A stretch of 64,000 nucleotides of DNA from the NCBI GenBank assembly GCA_030650395.1, contig JAUSDY010000143.1, positions 1 to 64,000 on the forward strand, read 5' to 3'. Below the pieces are notes generated by a model. The model was not told the DNA's origin. It did not search any database and saw only the letters and a program-made list of their open reading frames with translations. A program made the translations under genes and the position numbers. Source of the stretch: Acidobacteriota bacterium (lineage in GTDB: Bacteria > Acidobacteriota > Vicinamibacteria > Vicinamibacterales > UBA2999). Positions 8,301-17,484 of the stretch are shown piece by piece; within the stretch, counting starts at the first letter, position 1, and every line of letters starts with the position of its first letter.

Positions 8301-9176
8301 GTGACCGTCGCCTTATGCCTCATCCTCCCGTTGCTCGCGCAGCGGCCGATCGACCTGCGCGAGAAGGGGTTCCGCTCCTCCACCGAACTGGTGACCACCG
8401 CGGTCACGGTGCGCGACGCCGAGGGGCGCCTGGTCACCACGCTTCAGCAATCGGACTTCATCGTGGAAGAAGACGGTGTCCCGCAACCGATCACGCAGTT
8501 CACGAAAGAACGCGTGCCGGTGAGCCTGGCGCTCGCGCTCGACGTCAGCGACAGCATGCGCGGTCAGCGCATGGTCGATGCGCAGGCCGCCCTCGCGAAT
8601 TTCCTCGATCAGCTGCTCGCCCCCGAGGACGAGGCATCGCTGCTTGGCTTCAATCACGAGACGCAATTGCTCGGCGAGTGGACGATGTTGCGTCTCGGCC
8701 TGCGGACCAAGCTGGAGGCCATCCGCCCCTCTGGCGGCACCGCGCTGTTCGACGCGATCGCGAAGTCGCTGCCGCTCTTCGAGAATCGCATGCACCCCCG
8801 CGCGGCGTTGCTGCTGGTGTCGGATGGCGCGGACACCGCGAGCGACCTGACGCCGACGATCGTCAAGCAAACACTGGTGCGGAGCGACGTGTTTCTGTAT
8901 GCGATCGGCATCGACTCCACCGACGCGCGCGCGTCCACGCGCATCAACCCGTTCACGCTGAACGACCTCACCGCCCAGGGCGGCGGGTATACCGAGATCA
9001 TCAAGAGCACCGCGGAGCTCCCCGCCGCCACTGCGCGGATTGCCGAGGAGCTCAACCACCAATACATGATCGGTTACACGCCAACCACCAGCGGCGACGG
9101 CAAATATCACAGCATCCGGGTGAGGGTGAAAAACGACGCCTTCAAAGTGCGCGCACGACGTGGTGTCGTCCGATAG
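8301..9176 (+). CDS. Secreted VWA-domain protein, acidobacterial type
   Basis: A protein of 291 residues from GTG 8301, chosen because the first codons form a hydrophobic export signal (VTVALCLILPLLAQ). A beta-rich domain follows (VTTAVTVRDAEGRLVTTLQQSDFIVEEDG), then a von Willebrand A domain with an intact metal-ion site: DVSDSM (DxSxS), the threonine in GGTALFDAI and the Asp in LLLVSDGADT. The C-terminus HQYMIGYTPT...VRVKNDAFKVRARRG is shared with the VWA proteins at 17485 and 18630, marking the acidobacterial VWFA-related family. The role is unknown; such proteins are probably periplasmic or surface-bound adhesion or assembly factors. Confidence 0.85.
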   Translation: MTVALCLILPLLAQRPIDLREKGFRSSTELVTTAVTVRDAEGRLVTTLQQSDFIVEEDGVPQPITQFTKERVPVSLALALDVSDSMRGQRMVDAQAALANFLDQLLAPEDEASLLGFNHETQLLGEWTMLRLGLRTKLEAIRPSGGTALFDAIAKSLPLFENRMHPRAALLLVSDGADTASDLTPTIVKQTLVRSDVFLYAIGIDSTDARASTRINPFTLNDLTAQGGGYTEIIKSTAELPAATARIAEELNHQYMIGYTPTTSGDGKYHSIRVRVKNDAFKVRARRGVVR

Positions 9177-9177
9177 T

Positions 9178-9238
9178 TCCTCACAGGGGTTCCTTACGAG
9201 GGTTCCTTACGAGGGTTCTCGACGGGGGTTCTTCGCCG
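9178..9238 (+). repeat. Tandem array of a 12-bp GGTTCC unit, left half
   Basis: Four or five degenerate units of GGTTCCTTACGA stand in the GGTTCC orientation. They run from just after the VWA stop into the 3' end of the four-helix-bundle gene, whose last residues are repeat-encoded. The matching array at 9655-9737 is in the opposite orientation. Confidence 0.85.
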
Positions 9239-9626
9239 GTTTCTTCGGCTTGAACCGCGGATCTGATTGAGCTTTCCGCTGGTAGGCTTGCAGCCTGTTC
9301 ACGCAAATCCGGCATCGGGCGAGGAGGCGAATCAGCGGACCTACGTTCTCGGCCGGGAAGTAGTTACTCACTACCCCATCACGCAGGGAATTCTCAGTTT
9401 CGTCGAGCGAGGCGCGGGCGATCCCCAGGAAATGAGCGAACTCGCCCGGGTTGTAACGGCCAAATCCTTCTGCGATATTCCGCGGCGGCGAGCGCACTGA
9501 ATCTGACAACTGATCGCAGAATTTGAAATCTCGAACAACGGGTCCCGACTTGAGCAGCGGCAGGACTTTATCTCTGAGCTCGGCGCAGAGCTTCCACGCA
9601 TCGAGTTCCCGATAGCTGTAGACCAT
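9207..9626 (-). CDS. Four-helix-bundle protein (23S rRNA IVS-encoded type)
   Basis: A protein of 139 residues from ATG 9626 (ATG 9644 also possible). It starts MVYSYRELDAWKLCAELRDKV and continues CDQLSDSVRSPPRNIAEGFGRYNPGEFAHFLGIARASLDETENSL. This is the signature of the S23/IVP four-helix-bundle family, found in 23S rRNA intervening sequences and as free-standing genes; the Avd protein of retroelements has the same fold. It probably forms an oligomer that binds nucleic acid. No rRNA gene or reverse transcriptase is nearby. The gene lies exactly between two inverted 12-bp repeat arrays, and its basic tail (KPKKPAKNPRREPS) reads into the left one. Confidence 0.85.
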   Translation of the reverse strand: MVYSYRELDAWKLCAELRDKVLPLLKSGPVVRDFKFCDQLSDSVRSPPRNIAEGFGRYNPGEFAHFLGIARASLDETENSLRDGVVSNYFPAENVGPLIRLLARCRICVNRLQAYQRKAQSDPRFKPKKPAKNPRREPS

Positions 9627-9654
9627 GCCAGCCACTGTCAGCATGGCTCATGCC

Positions 9655-9737
9655 ATTTGGAACCTCCGTCCGGAACCTCCGTCCGGAACCTCCGTTCGGA
9701 ACCATCGTCGGGAACCCTCGTTCGGAACCCTCGTGAG
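9655..9737 (-). repeat. Tandem array of the 12-bp unit, right half (inverted)
   Basis: About seven units appear as GGAACCTCCGTC, GGAACCATCGTC and GGAACCCTCGTT, the reverse complement of the left array. The array ends about 27 nt before the M20 peptidase start. An ATG at 9657 inside the array is in frame with the peptidase but is not its natural start. Confidence 0.85.
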
Positions 9738-9764
9738 CAACGGTCGCGTGTTACCCTACGCCCT

Positions 9765-11171
9765 ATGCGTTTCACATTTCTAGCGGTGGCATTGGTATCG
9801 ACTTCTCTACTGGCGCAGGGCCCCGCGCAGCCTGACTGGGCGAAGTTGGAAGAGGAATCGATGAGGCACTTCCAGGCCATCATCAAGATGGACAGCACCG
9901 ATCCTCCCGGTGGCGAGAAGCCGGTGGTCGATTACCTCAAGCAGGTGCTCGAGGCCGAGGGCATTCCGGTGCAGATCTTCGCGCTCGAGGCGCACCGGCC
10001 CAACCTGGTGGCGCGCTTCAAGGGCAACGGCAAGAAGCGCCCGCTGCTGTTGATGGGCCACACCGACACCGTCAACGTCGACCCGAAGAAATGGACGCAT
10101 CCGCCGTTTGGCGCCGTGCGCGACGGCGGCTGGGTCTACGGCCGCGGCACGGTCGACGACAAAGACAACGTGATCGCCAGCCTGATGACCATGCTGATGC
10201 TCAAGCGGCTGAACGTGCCGCTCGACCGCGACGTCATCTTCCTGGCCGAAGCCGGCGAAGAAGGCACCTCGCGCATCGGCATCCAGTTCATGGCCAACCA
10301 GCACTTCGACGCGATCGACGCGGAGTTCTGCTACGCCGAAGGCGGCAGCGTGGCACGCACCGGCGGCGCGGTGAAGTACGCGCGAGTCCAGACTGTCGAA
10401 AAAATTCCGCGGGCCATCACCGTGACCGCGCGCGGCATTGCCGGACACGGCTCGGTGCCGCTCGAGACCAACGCGCTCGCCCACCTCGGCGAAGCGGTCG
10501 GCGCGATCGCCGCCTGGACGCCGCCGCAACGCATCAACGAAACGACCGCGGCCTATTTCAAGCGCCTGGCGTCAGTGTCGACGCCTGAAGAAGCCGCGCG
10601 CTATCGCGACGTGCTCAGTCCCGACCCGAAGATCTCGGGTCCCGCCGACGCGTACTTGCGCAAGAACGAACCGAGCCACTGGTCGATGCTGCGCACGTCG
10701 TTGTCGCCGACGATGATCGGGGGCGGCTATCGGACCAACGTCATCCCGTCCGAAGGCACCGCCAACATCGACACGCGGCTCGCACCGGATGAGGATCCGA
10801 TGAAGTTCCTCGAGCTGGTCAAGCAAGTCGTGAACGATCCGCAGGTCGAGGTCAGTTACGGCGCGCGCGACACGCGCCCGCCGACGCCGACCGCCAGGCT
10901 CGACTCCGATGCCTTCAGGGCGATCGAGGCCAACATCACCAAGCACTACAAGGCGATCACGCTGCCGACCATGAGCACCGGCGCCACCGACATGGCCTTC
11001 CTGCGCCAGAAGGGCGTGCAGTGCTACGGCATCGGCCCCGCGGCCGACACCGAAGACGGCCCGAAGGGCTTCGGCGCGCACAGCGACCAGGAGCGCATTC
11101 TCGAAGGCGAGCTGTTCCGCTTCATCCGCTTCAACTGGGACGCGGTACTCGATCTCGCTCGAACACGATGA
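9765..11171 (+). CDS. Secreted M20 family metallopeptidase
   Basis: Zinc-dependent exopeptidase or deacylase of 468 residues from ATG 9765, the first start after the repeat array, giving a clean signal peptide (MRFTFLAVALVSTSLLAQG). The M20 motifs are present: LLMGHTDTVNVD (H99, D101), GRGTVDDKDN with the bridging Asp, EAGEEGTS with the Glu pair near 165, EGGS, GHGSVPLETNAL in the dimerisation domain, TGATDMAF and the last metal ligand in GFGAHSDQE. The order matches carboxypeptidase/dipeptidase members of M20. It probably degrades peptides in the periplasm together with the S9 enzymes nearby. A TACCCT box 7 nt upstream is a weak promoter candidate. Confidence 0.9.
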   Translation: MRFTFLAVALVSTSLLAQGPAQPDWAKLEEESMRHFQAIIKMDSTDPPGGEKPVVDYLKQVLEAEGIPVQIFALEAHRPNLVARFKGNGKKRPLLLMGHTDTVNVDPKKWTHPPFGAVRDGGWVYGRGTVDDKDNVIASLMTMLMLKRLNVPLDRDVIFLAEAGEEGTSRIGIQFMANQHFDAIDAEFCYAEGGSVARTGGAVKYARVQTVEKIPRAITVTARGIAGHGSVPLETNALAHLGEAVGAIAAWTPPQRINETTAAYFKRLASVSTPEEAARYRDVLSPDPKISGPADAYLRKNEPSHWSMLRTSLSPTMIGGGYRTNVIPSEGTANIDTRLAPDEDPMKFLELVKQVVNDPQVEVSYGARDTRPPTPTARLDSDAFRAIEANITKHYKAITLPTMSTGATDMAFLRQKGVQCYGIGPAADTEDGPKGFGAHSDQERILEGELFRFIRFNWDAVLDLARTR

Positions 11172-11175
11172 AATA

Positions 11176-11238
11176 GCCGAAGGTTCCAGACAGGGGTTCC
11201 GCACGAAGGTGCCACACGAGGGTTCCGGACGAGGGTTC
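11176..11238 (+). repeat. 12-bp GGTTCC array supplying the S9A start codon
   Basis: Five degenerate units (GGTTCCAGACAG, GGTTCCGCACGA, GGTGCCACACGA, GGTTCCGGACGA, GGTTCTATCC) stand in one orientation. The GTG start of the downstream prolyl oligopeptidase is inside the third unit. Confidence 0.8.
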
Positions 11239-13299
11239 TATCCTGACTCGCGTCGGTCAGACATCGTCGACGATCATTTCGGCACTAAGGTCGCCGATCC
11301 GTTTCGGTGGATGGAGGACCTCGACTCCGCCGAAGTCGCGGAGTGGGTCGCGCAGCAAAACACGATCACGCAGGCCCACCTCCAGAGCCTGCCCCTGCGC
11401 GCCCCGCTCGAGCGGCGCCTTACCGAGCTGTGGAATTACCCGCGCACCAGCCTGCCGGTGATCGAAGGCGGACGGCTGTTCTACTCGAAGAACACCGGCC
11501 TGCAGCGCCAGTCACCGATCTTCATGAGAGCCGGACCATCGGCCGAGCCGGCCCTCGTCCTCGATCCCAACGCGCTGTTCCCCGACGGCGCGCGCGCCGT
11601 CTCGCAGTACGCGCCGTCGCCGGACGCGACGCTGCTCGCCTACGCGGTCGCCGACGGCGGCGCCGACTGGGAAACGATTTACGTCCGCGACGTGACGACA
11701 GGCGCTGACCTGCCTGACGAAATCAGGTGGATGCGCTTTTCGGACGTGTCGTGGACCAAAGACGCGGACGGCTTCTTCTATTCGAGATACCCCGAGCCGC
11801 CGAAGAACAAGGTGCTCGAGGCCGCGCTCGCCGGCCAGGCGATCTACTACCACCGCATCGGCACGCTGCAATCGGACGATGAGTTGATCTACGAGCGGCC
11901 GGACCAACCATCGTGGATCGTCGGCGGTTCGGTCACCGAAGACGGGCGCTACCTGCTGATCACGACGCACAAGGGCGCCGACAACAACAACCAGTTGTTC
12001 GTTGCGGACCTCGGCGATCCGCTGCGGCCCGACGTCCGCGCGCGGATCAGGCCGCTGGTCGAATCACAGGATGCCGAATACGCGCCCATCGGTAACGACG
12101 GCACGCGCCTCTACCTTCGCTCAGACAAAGACGCACCCCGCCGCCGCGTCATCGCCATCGATCTGAACAATCCGCAGCCCTCCGCCTGGAAGGTGGTCGT
12201 CGCCGAGCGCGCGGAGGTGATCGAAAGCGCCGCGCTCGTCGGCGGCCGCATCGTCTCGCAGTACCTGGTCGACGTGCAAAGCCGGCTGCGCGTGTTCGGA
12301 CTCGACGGCGTCGAACAGCCGGAGATCGCGCTGCCGTCCGTCGGGACGGTGTCGGGGATCGCGGGCCGATGCGACGAGCCGCGCGTGTGGTATCTGTTCA
12401 GCTCGCCCCTCGCGCCGGGCACGGTCTATCGCTACGATCCCGAGGCTAACGCCAGCGAAGCATTCGAGCCGGCCACGCCGCCCATCGATACCAGCGCCTT
12501 CGAAACGCTCGCGCTGTTTGCCTCGTCGAAAGACGGCACCCGCGTGCCGTTGTTCCTGTCGGCGAAGAAAGATCTGCCGAGAAACGCCGACAACCCGGCG
12601 ATGATCTACGGCTACGGCGGCTTTTCGATCAGCGTGCTACCGGCCTACCGGCCGGATGTGCCGGCGTGGCTCGAGCTGGGCGGCGTGTTCGTGACGGTGG
12701 CCCTGCGCGGCGGCGCCGAGTACGGCGAGGCGTGGCACAAGGCGGGCTCGCTCGAGCGCAAGCAGAACGTGTTCGACGACATGATCGCCGCCGCGGAGCT
12801 CCTGGTGAAAGAAGGCGTCAGCTCTCCAGCGCGGCTCGGGATCATGGGCGGGTCGAACGGCGGCCTGCTGGTCGGCGCGGTGATGGAACAGCGTCCCGAT
12901 CTGTTTGCCGTCGCCATGCCGGCGGTCGGCGTGATGGACATGCTGCGCTACCACAAGTTCACCGGCGGGCAGCTCTGGGCGACCGAGTACGGCTCCGCGT
13001 CGGATCCCGATCAGTTCGCGTACCTGTTGAAGTATTCGCCCCTGCACAATCTGAAGCCGGGCACGTGCTACCCGGCGACGCTCGTGACCACCGCCGATCA
13101 CGACGATCGCGTCGTGCCGAGCCACTCGTTCAAGTTTGCGGCGGCGCTGCAAGCCGCGCAGGGGTGCGACCGGCCGGTGCTGATCCGCGTGGAGACGCAG
13201 GGGTCGCACGGCTATCGTCCGACAGACAAGTTGATCGCCGAGAAGGCGGATCAGTGGGCGTTCGCAGCGGCCCATTTGCAGGTGGGGACAAACCTTTAG
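11209..13299 (+). CDS. Prolyl oligopeptidase, S9A family
   Basis: Serine peptidase of 696 residues, close to the usual S9A length, with no signal peptide and hence probably cytoplasmic. The N-terminal cap begins VDDHFGTKVADPFRWMEDLDS, a seven-bladed propeller follows, and the alpha/beta-hydrolase domain starts near 450. The triad is visible: S549 in GGSNGG, Asp in DHDDRV (about 632-633) and H667 in GSHGY. The only conventional start upstream of the conserved cap is GTG 11209 inside the 12-bp repeat array, so the first ten residues (VPHEGSGRGF) are repeat-encoded. The next ATG (11311) would cut into the cap. The stop codon lies inside a 20-bp palindrome. Confidence 0.92.
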   Translation: MPHEGSGRGFYPDSRRSDIVDDHFGTKVADPFRWMEDLDSAEVAEWVAQQNTITQAHLQSLPLRAPLERRLTELWNYPRTSLPVIEGGRLFYSKNTGLQRQSPIFMRAGPSAEPALVLDPNALFPDGARAVSQYAPSPDATLLAYAVADGGADWETIYVRDVTTGADLPDEIRWMRFSDVSWTKDADGFFYSRYPEPPKNKVLEAALAGQAIYYHRIGTLQSDDELIYERPDQPSWIVGGSVTEDGRYLLITTHKGADNNNQLFVADLGDPLRPDVRARIRPLVESQDAEYAPIGNDGTRLYLRSDKDAPRRRVIAIDLNNPQPSAWKVVVAERAEVIESAALVGGRIVSQYLVDVQSRLRVFGLDGVEQPEIALPSVGTVSGIAGRCDEPRVWYLFSSPLAPGTVYRYDPEANASEAFEPATPPIDTSAFETLALFASSKDGTRVPLFLSAKKDLPRNADNPAMIYGYGGFSISVLPAYRPDVPAWLELGGVFVTVALRGGAEYGEAWHKAGSLERKQNVFDDMIAAAELLVKEGVSSPARLGIMGGSNGGLLVGAVMEQRPDLFAVAMPAVGVMDMLRYHKFTGGQLWATEYGSASDPDQFAYLLKYSPLHNLKPGTCYPATLVTTADHDDRVVPSHSFKFAAALQAAQGCDRPVLIRVETQGSHGYRPTDKLIAEKADQWAFAAAHLQVGTNL

Positions 13300-13306
13300 G
13301 TTTGTC
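13287..13306. terminator. 20-bp palindrome spanning the S9A stop codon
   Basis: GACAAACCTTTAGGTTTGTC, the same sequence as at 3366 and 58894. The TAG stop of the S9A peptidase is within its centre, and the convergent FAD oxidoreductase gene ends at 13307. It could act as a bidirectional hairpin terminator, though no T-run follows. Confidence 0.5.
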
Positions 13307-14497
13307 CTACGTTAGCGCGAAGCCACGCATTGCGTCGAACAACCCGATGTGGGCCTCGACGACGCGCGCCTTTTCCTTCTCGTCCACCTCCGTCGACCAC
13401 ACGTCGCGCTGCGACGTGCCGCCGAGGATGATGCCGTCCGAACGCGGCATCATGTGGAGGAACCCGGACTCGGGCGTCGTCGGCCGGCCGGTGCCGCTGG
13501 TGGCGTAGGTGATCTCGGGCTGCGGAATCAGCACGACCAGCATGCCCTTGAGCGGCATCAGCTCTGGATCGTTGAAGATCGCCTTCGCGCCAAGACCCGT
13601 GCAGTTGACGATCACGTTCTCGGCGAGCGTGGCGATGTCGCGCGGCGTGTCGAACTTGCGGATCACGACCTTGCCGCCCCACAGCAGAAAATCGTTCGTC
13701 AGCGCGTCGAGATAGATCGACGGCTCGATCCGCATCTCGGTGCGCTCGATCGCGTACTTGGTGGCAAAGGGATGTTCGCCGGCCTGCAACAGCACGCGCG
13801 CATTCGGGATGCTCGCCGGCATCAACGGATTACCGCCGCCGGCAGCCTGGGGGTTACCGGTTGGGGGGTTATTCGTCGGCTGGTATTGCTGGATCCACGA
13901 GACGCCGTATGTCGGGCCGGTCAGCAGCTGCAGCCGGCGATATGCGATCTGCACCGCGTGGCGGAACTGCGCGTCCCACTCCGGCGTGCGTTTGTCGGTA
14001 TCCACGAGGCCGGAGGTCGGCGTAAAGCCGGCCAGCGACATGTTCGAGGTCGTGTCCGGAGGCACCGTGGCGGCGTAGATGGTGACCGCAAAGCCGTGGC
14101 GCTGCAGTTCCCGCGCGGAGGTCAGGCCGACGACGCCCGAGCCGAGCACCGCGGCGCGCCGCTCGGTGTGAGCCAGCGCGAGGTCGGTGGCCATCGACGC
14201 GGTGCCCCACGACAGCGACATGCCGGAACCGCCGTGGCCGTAGTTATGGATGAGGGTCTTGCCGTCGAGCTTGTCGGCTCTAAGGATAAAGCCGGACGGC
14301 CGATGCGGGCGCAGGCCGATCGTGGTGCGAATAATGCGGTCCCACCACGCGTTGACCACCAGCAGCCGCACTGGCGGCCGTCGTGGGGCGGTGATTACCG
14401 GCTTCGCGCCCGCTCTCGGGGCGCACGCCTCGGCGGCGAAACCAACCGCCGCCATTCCACCGAATTTGAGGAGAGATCGTCGATCCATCGCGGACAT
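13307..14497 (-). CDS. FAD-dependent oxidoreductase, D-amino-acid oxidase-like
   Basis: A protein of 396 residues with a Tat-like N-terminus ([22 protein letters not shown]). The dinucleotide-binding motif [21 protein letters not shown] is followed by [24 protein letters not shown] and [21 protein letters not shown], the order seen in DAO/D-aspartate-oxidase-type flavoenzymes. In that family the Arg/His near the C-terminal strand contacts FAD and substrate. It probably oxidises an amine or D-amino acid outside the cytoplasm. ATG 14497 is chosen; ATG 14488 (MDRRS) is equally plausible. Just upstream lies the cut end of an ADOP permease gene joined through a CACGAAG-type repeat, so the native promoter may have been replaced. 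Confidence 0.85.
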   Translation of the reverse strand: MSAMDRRSLLKFGGMAAVGFAAEACAPRAGAKPVITAPRRPPVRLLVVNAWWDRIIRTTIGLRPHRPSGFILRADKLDGKTLIHNYGHGGSGMSLSWGTASMATDLALAHTERRAAVLGSGVVGLTSARELQRHGFAVTIYAATVPPDTTSNMSLAGFTPTSGLVDTDKRTPEWDAQFRHAVQIAYRRLQLLTGPTYGVSWIQQYQPTNNPPTGNPQAAGGGNPLMPASIPNARVLLQAGEHPFATKYAIERTEMRIEPSIYLDALTNDFLLWGGKVVIRKFDTPRDIATLAENVIVNCTGLGAKAIFNDPELMPLKGMLVVLIPQPEITYATSGTGRPTTPESGFLHMMPRSDGIILGGTSQRDVWSTEVDEKEKARVVEAHIGLFDAMRGFALT

Positions 14498-14508
14498 GAT
14501 ACTGCGGT

Positions 14509-14539
14509 CACGAAAAGGCAACCACGAAGAACACGAAGA
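14509..14539. repeat. CACGAAG-type repeat at a gene junction
   Basis: CACGAAAAGGC, AACCACGAAG and AACACGAAG repeat units stand between the oxidoreductase start and the truncated ADOP fragment. The same unit builds the arrays at 57089 and 63520. Confidence 0.7.
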
Positions 14540-14540
14540 T

Positions 14541-14686
14541 ATCACGCCGTTGACGATCGAAAAGATCGCGGTATTGGCGCCAATGCCGAGGGCCAGCGTC
14601 AGGATCGTGATGACGGTGAACGCCGGGGTGCGCAACAGGCTCCTGACGGCGTGCCGCAGATCCTGCCGAATGTTGTCGAAGGTCAT
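14541..14686 (-). pseudogene. 5' remnant of an ADOP-type permease gene
   Basis: From ATG 14686 the frame reads [20 protein letters not shown], then a transmembrane start ([29 protein letters not shown]). This is the N-terminus of acidobacterial orphan permeases, as in the full-length gene at 22167-24896. It stops matching after 49 residues at a CACGAAG-type repeat and then runs in frame toward the oxidoreductase. The rest of the roughly 800-residue permease is absent. Confidence 0.75.
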
Positions 14687-14732
14687 GGGGGCTTTGACGG
14701 GACAGAACGGTGAAGGGTTTGAAGTATAAGTT

Positions 14733-17360
14733 GTGGGCTTGCGTCGCCTTCCCACTGTAGCGCTGGCCGTGCTGCTCGCTGCGCGAGCGATTGCCTCTCA
14801 GGCACCCGTCCCAACGCCCGTCCCCGGTTTTTTTGATCTGCCGGTCACCGGCGGGGTCGAAGCCTACGAGGCGCTCGGGCTCGTGCCGGAAGAACGAGGC
14901 GTCGCGCTCGCGCTGCTGGCGCGGCAGCTTCATAGCCAGGGAGCCGGAACCTCCGAGCGTTTGATTGCGTTGCGGAGGCTCGCCACGGTGCCCGGCGCCG
15001 CGCCGGTCGCGCCAACGTCCGCACCCATCACGATTGCCGCGCCGCTGACGGCAGATCACTGGCGCGATTTGCTCGAGCTGCCCGATCGCGCCGAGCTGTT
15101 TCCAGCACTCGCGACCAACCGGCCCGCGCTGCTCGTGGCCGCAGGGGCGTTGTCGGCCGACCCTACGATCCGCGTGTTGCTGGAGCGCGATCGCGGCTTG
15201 CTGCGATACCTGGTGCGCACCGCGCCCGCGGCGTTCTGGGTGGCCGCGCGCAGCCTCCACATCACCGGCGATCGCATCGCCGTGCCGGGCGGCACCGCGT
15301 TCGAGCCGATCTGGGAAACGCTCGTCGCAGAGCGCGTCGCCAGACCCGCCGACTTCATTCGCGCGCTCGTCTCGCGCGACGGGGGGCGGCTGGCGTGGTT
15401 CTTCGACACCATTGCAACGATGAATGCCGATCGACTGGCGGCGGCGTTCGGTCCGGCGCCGCTCGATGCGCAGCTCGAGCAAGCCAGGGCGTTTTACTCG
15501 GCCTTCCGCGGCGCGGATCAGAACTGGAAACTCGAGGAGCATCCCTTTCTGCGCGGCGTCGCCGATCCGTGGATGGTCGCCACGCAGGTGGAGGTCACGC
15601 AGGGCCAGGTCGCCGGGCCGTCGTGGCAGTGGCTGTGGGAACAGCTGTTCGATCGCTCAGACATCTCGAGGCGGCAAGCCGGATCGATTCGGCCGGTGCC
15701 CACTTCGCCGGTGACGCTGGCATGGCTCTGCCAGAAGATCGCCGATGCGTCGCCGCAAGAACGCCGCGATCGATTCGGGATGGTGCGTTTCGCGCAAACG
15801 GTCCTTGGCGGCGCCGGTGAAGGCGACGCCGCCGATGTGCTGATCGCGCTTGGCGGCTACCGGCGTTACCAGGCGCTGCTGCTGACGCTCGATCGCATGG
15901 ACATCACCTCGCCCAGGACGTTCGCGCGCGCCATGGATGCCGCGCGCCGCGTCGACGAGCGGCCGGGCCGCGAGCAGCGCAATTCGCTGACCGCGTTGCA
16001 GGGCGCCCTCGCGATCATCGAGCACGCGCGCCTCAGCCGCGCGATCGACGCCGCCACGGCCGAGCGCCTGGTGCTGACGCTCGCCGACGCGGTGGACCGC
16101 CCCTCGACTACGCTCGGGGCGGCCCTGAGCTCGTCGAAGGGCCGGGACGAATCCGTACCGGCGGCGGTCGCGCAGTGGATCCCGACTACGTTAATCCCGG
16201 CGTTGCCGGCGCTGGTGCAGCCCGATCAATGGACCGGACCGTCCACCGCATACGAATCAAAGATCCTGCAGGCAATGGCGGGTCCGCCCGTCGAAGCCGA
16301 TCAAACAAGGGTGGAATGGGAGGGGTTGTCGTACCGCGTCGATCTCGCCGCCGGCGAGCGGCAGCGCCTGGGGCGGATCCGCGAGCAGGTCGCGTCGCCC
16401 GGGCTCGACGCGGCGCTTACGTCGGGGCAGCCGCAACAGATCGCCGACGCGTTGCTCGCGCTGGTATACACGCCCGCGCTCGGCGATCCCGAAGGCGCGG
16501 CACTCCTGAGTACCGACATCGCGACCCGGCACGAGTTCGGCCTCGACGCGCCGGCCATCGCGCGGCGTGACGCCCTGGCGTGGTCGCTGCCGCGCGACCA
16601 GGTCGGCGACGGAGGGCCGTGGCACATCCAGGGCTCCATCATCGGCCTCGACCTCGGCCTCGCACGGCTCGCGTTGCGGCGCATTGCCGACAACGAGATG
16701 CCGGCGGCGCCGACCATCAACCTCAACGACCAGATCACGCTCGCGCGCACCGTCGTTGCATTGAACCCGCGCGAGCTGCGCGATCGCGATCGCGATCGCC
16801 TCGTGCAAGCGATCGCCCGCGGCCGCGAACGCGTGGCCGCGGCCACGACCCTCCCCGCGGTACAGGCGCTGGCGGCGGAGGCGGCGCTCTCTCACACCAT
16901 GCGCCAGACACTGCCCTGGCTAGTGAGCCGCGCGCCCCACGCCGCGCCCTCGATATTTGCCCTTCGTGACTTGTTGTGGCTCGGCAAGCCCGAGCTGGAA
17001 CAGGCCGAGCTCGATCGCTGGGGGCTCTATGCCGAGGTGCTGCACGGCCGCCTGAAAACGGTGATGCCGCGGCCGGCGCCGTGGGAGGATTTCGGCGGCC
17101 GGTCGGATGGCGGCGTAATCGGCGCCCAGACGCCGGACCTCACCCTGCGCATTGCCGAGGAAACCGCACGGCTGAAGCTGCCGGCCCGGCTGGTGCCGGC
17201 GCTTCTCGCCTTTGCGACCCAGGATTACTGGCACGATGTGCAGGCGCGCTTTGCCGACGACTGGCCGGCCATGACCCGCCAGGCACTGGCGCTTTCGCCG
17301 TCGAGAGTAGAAGATTACGTAGCCGCGCTTGCTGGCGGAGGACCCTTGCGGCCCAGGTGA
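14733..17360 (+). CDS. Large secreted protein of unknown function
   Basis: An exported protein of 875 residues from GTG 14733, with signal peptide [23 protein letters not shown] recognise no catalytic motif. The mature part begins [27 protein letters not shown] and is mostly alpha-helical, with repeated Arg/Asp-rich amphipathic helices and many Leu-Ala stretches. A TATAAG box at 14725-14730 ends 8 nt before an in-frame TTG (14739), which may be the real, leaderless start. Residues about 456-472 ([15 protein letters not shown]) are encoded by a dispersed repeat at 16098-16146, probably a surface-loop insertion. It precedes two VWA proteins on the same strand but is separated from them by an inverted repeat array. 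Confidence 0.75.
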   Translation: MGLRRLPTVALAVLLAARAIASQAPVPTPVPGFFDLPVTGGVEAYEALGLVPEERGVALALLARQLHSQGAGTSERLIALRRLATVPGAAPVAPTSAPITIAAPLTADHWRDLLELPDRAELFPALATNRPALLVAAGALSADPTIRVLLERDRGLLRYLVRTAPAAFWVAARSLHITGDRIAVPGGTAFEPIWETLVAERVARPADFIRALVSRDGGRLAWFFDTIATMNADRLAAAFGPAPLDAQLEQARAFYSAFRGADQNWKLEEHPFLRGVADPWMVATQVEVTQGQVAGPSWQWLWEQLFDRSDISRRQAGSIRPVPTSPVTLAWLCQKIADASPQERRDRFGMVRFAQTVLGGAGEGDAADVLIALGGYRRYQALLLTLDRMDITSPRTFARAMDAARRVDERPGREQRNSLTALQGALAIIEHARLSRAIDAATAERLVLTLADAVDRPSTTLGAALSSSKGRDESVPAAVAQWIPTTLIPALPALVQPDQWTGPSTAYESKILQAMAGPPVEADQTRVEWEGLSYRVDLAAGERQRLGRIREQVASPGLDAALTSGQPQQIADALLALVYTPALGDPEGAALLSTDIATRHEFGLDAPAIARRDALAWSLPRDQVGDGGPWHIQGSIIGLDLGLARLALRRIADNEMPAAPTINLNDQITLARTVVALNPRELRDRDRDRLVQAIARGRERVAAATTLPAVQALAAEAALSHTMRQTLPWLVSRAPHAAPSIFALRDLLWLGKPELEQAELDRWGLYAEVLHGRLKTVMPRPAPWEDFGGRSDGGVIGAQTPDLTLRIAEETARLKLPARLVPALLAFATQDYWHDVQARFADDWPAMTRQALALSPSRVEDYVAALAGGGPLRPR
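16098..16146. repeat. Dispersed CCCTTCGAC-type inverted repeat inside a coding region
   Basis: CCGCCCC and GGGGCGG arms bracket CTCGACTACGCT, followed by GGCCCTGAGCTCGTCGAAGGG. In frame it encodes [15 protein letters not shown]. Related copies are at 36291, 38217 and 51066. Confidence 0.7.
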
Positions 17361-17370
17361 GACGCGGCTT

Positions 17371-17484
17371 GCTAGTTGAAAGTTGAAAGTTGACAGTTCA
17401 AAGTTGCAGTTGAGAGTTCGAGTTGCGAGTGAACCCTGAAACTTGGAACTGAAACTTTCAACTTTGAACTTTCAACTTTGAACT
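17371..17484. repeat. Inverted array of a 7-bp GTTGAAA/TTTCAAC unit
   Basis: The left half reads GTTGAAAGTTGAAAGTTGACA and so on, and the right half reads AACTTTCAACTTTGAACTTTC. The array fills the whole gap between the unknown secreted protein and the VWA gene and ends at its ATG. Related arrays are at 21534 and 25298. Confidence 0.85.

Noticed and set aside
9207-9644. Intervening sequence inside a 23S rRNA gene
   Set aside because: The protein family fits, but no rRNA sequence flanks either four-helix-bundle gene.
9178-9737. CRISPR array
   Set aside because: Units are 10-12 bp with no unique spacers of constant length, and no cas gene is present; the same applies to the other arrays.
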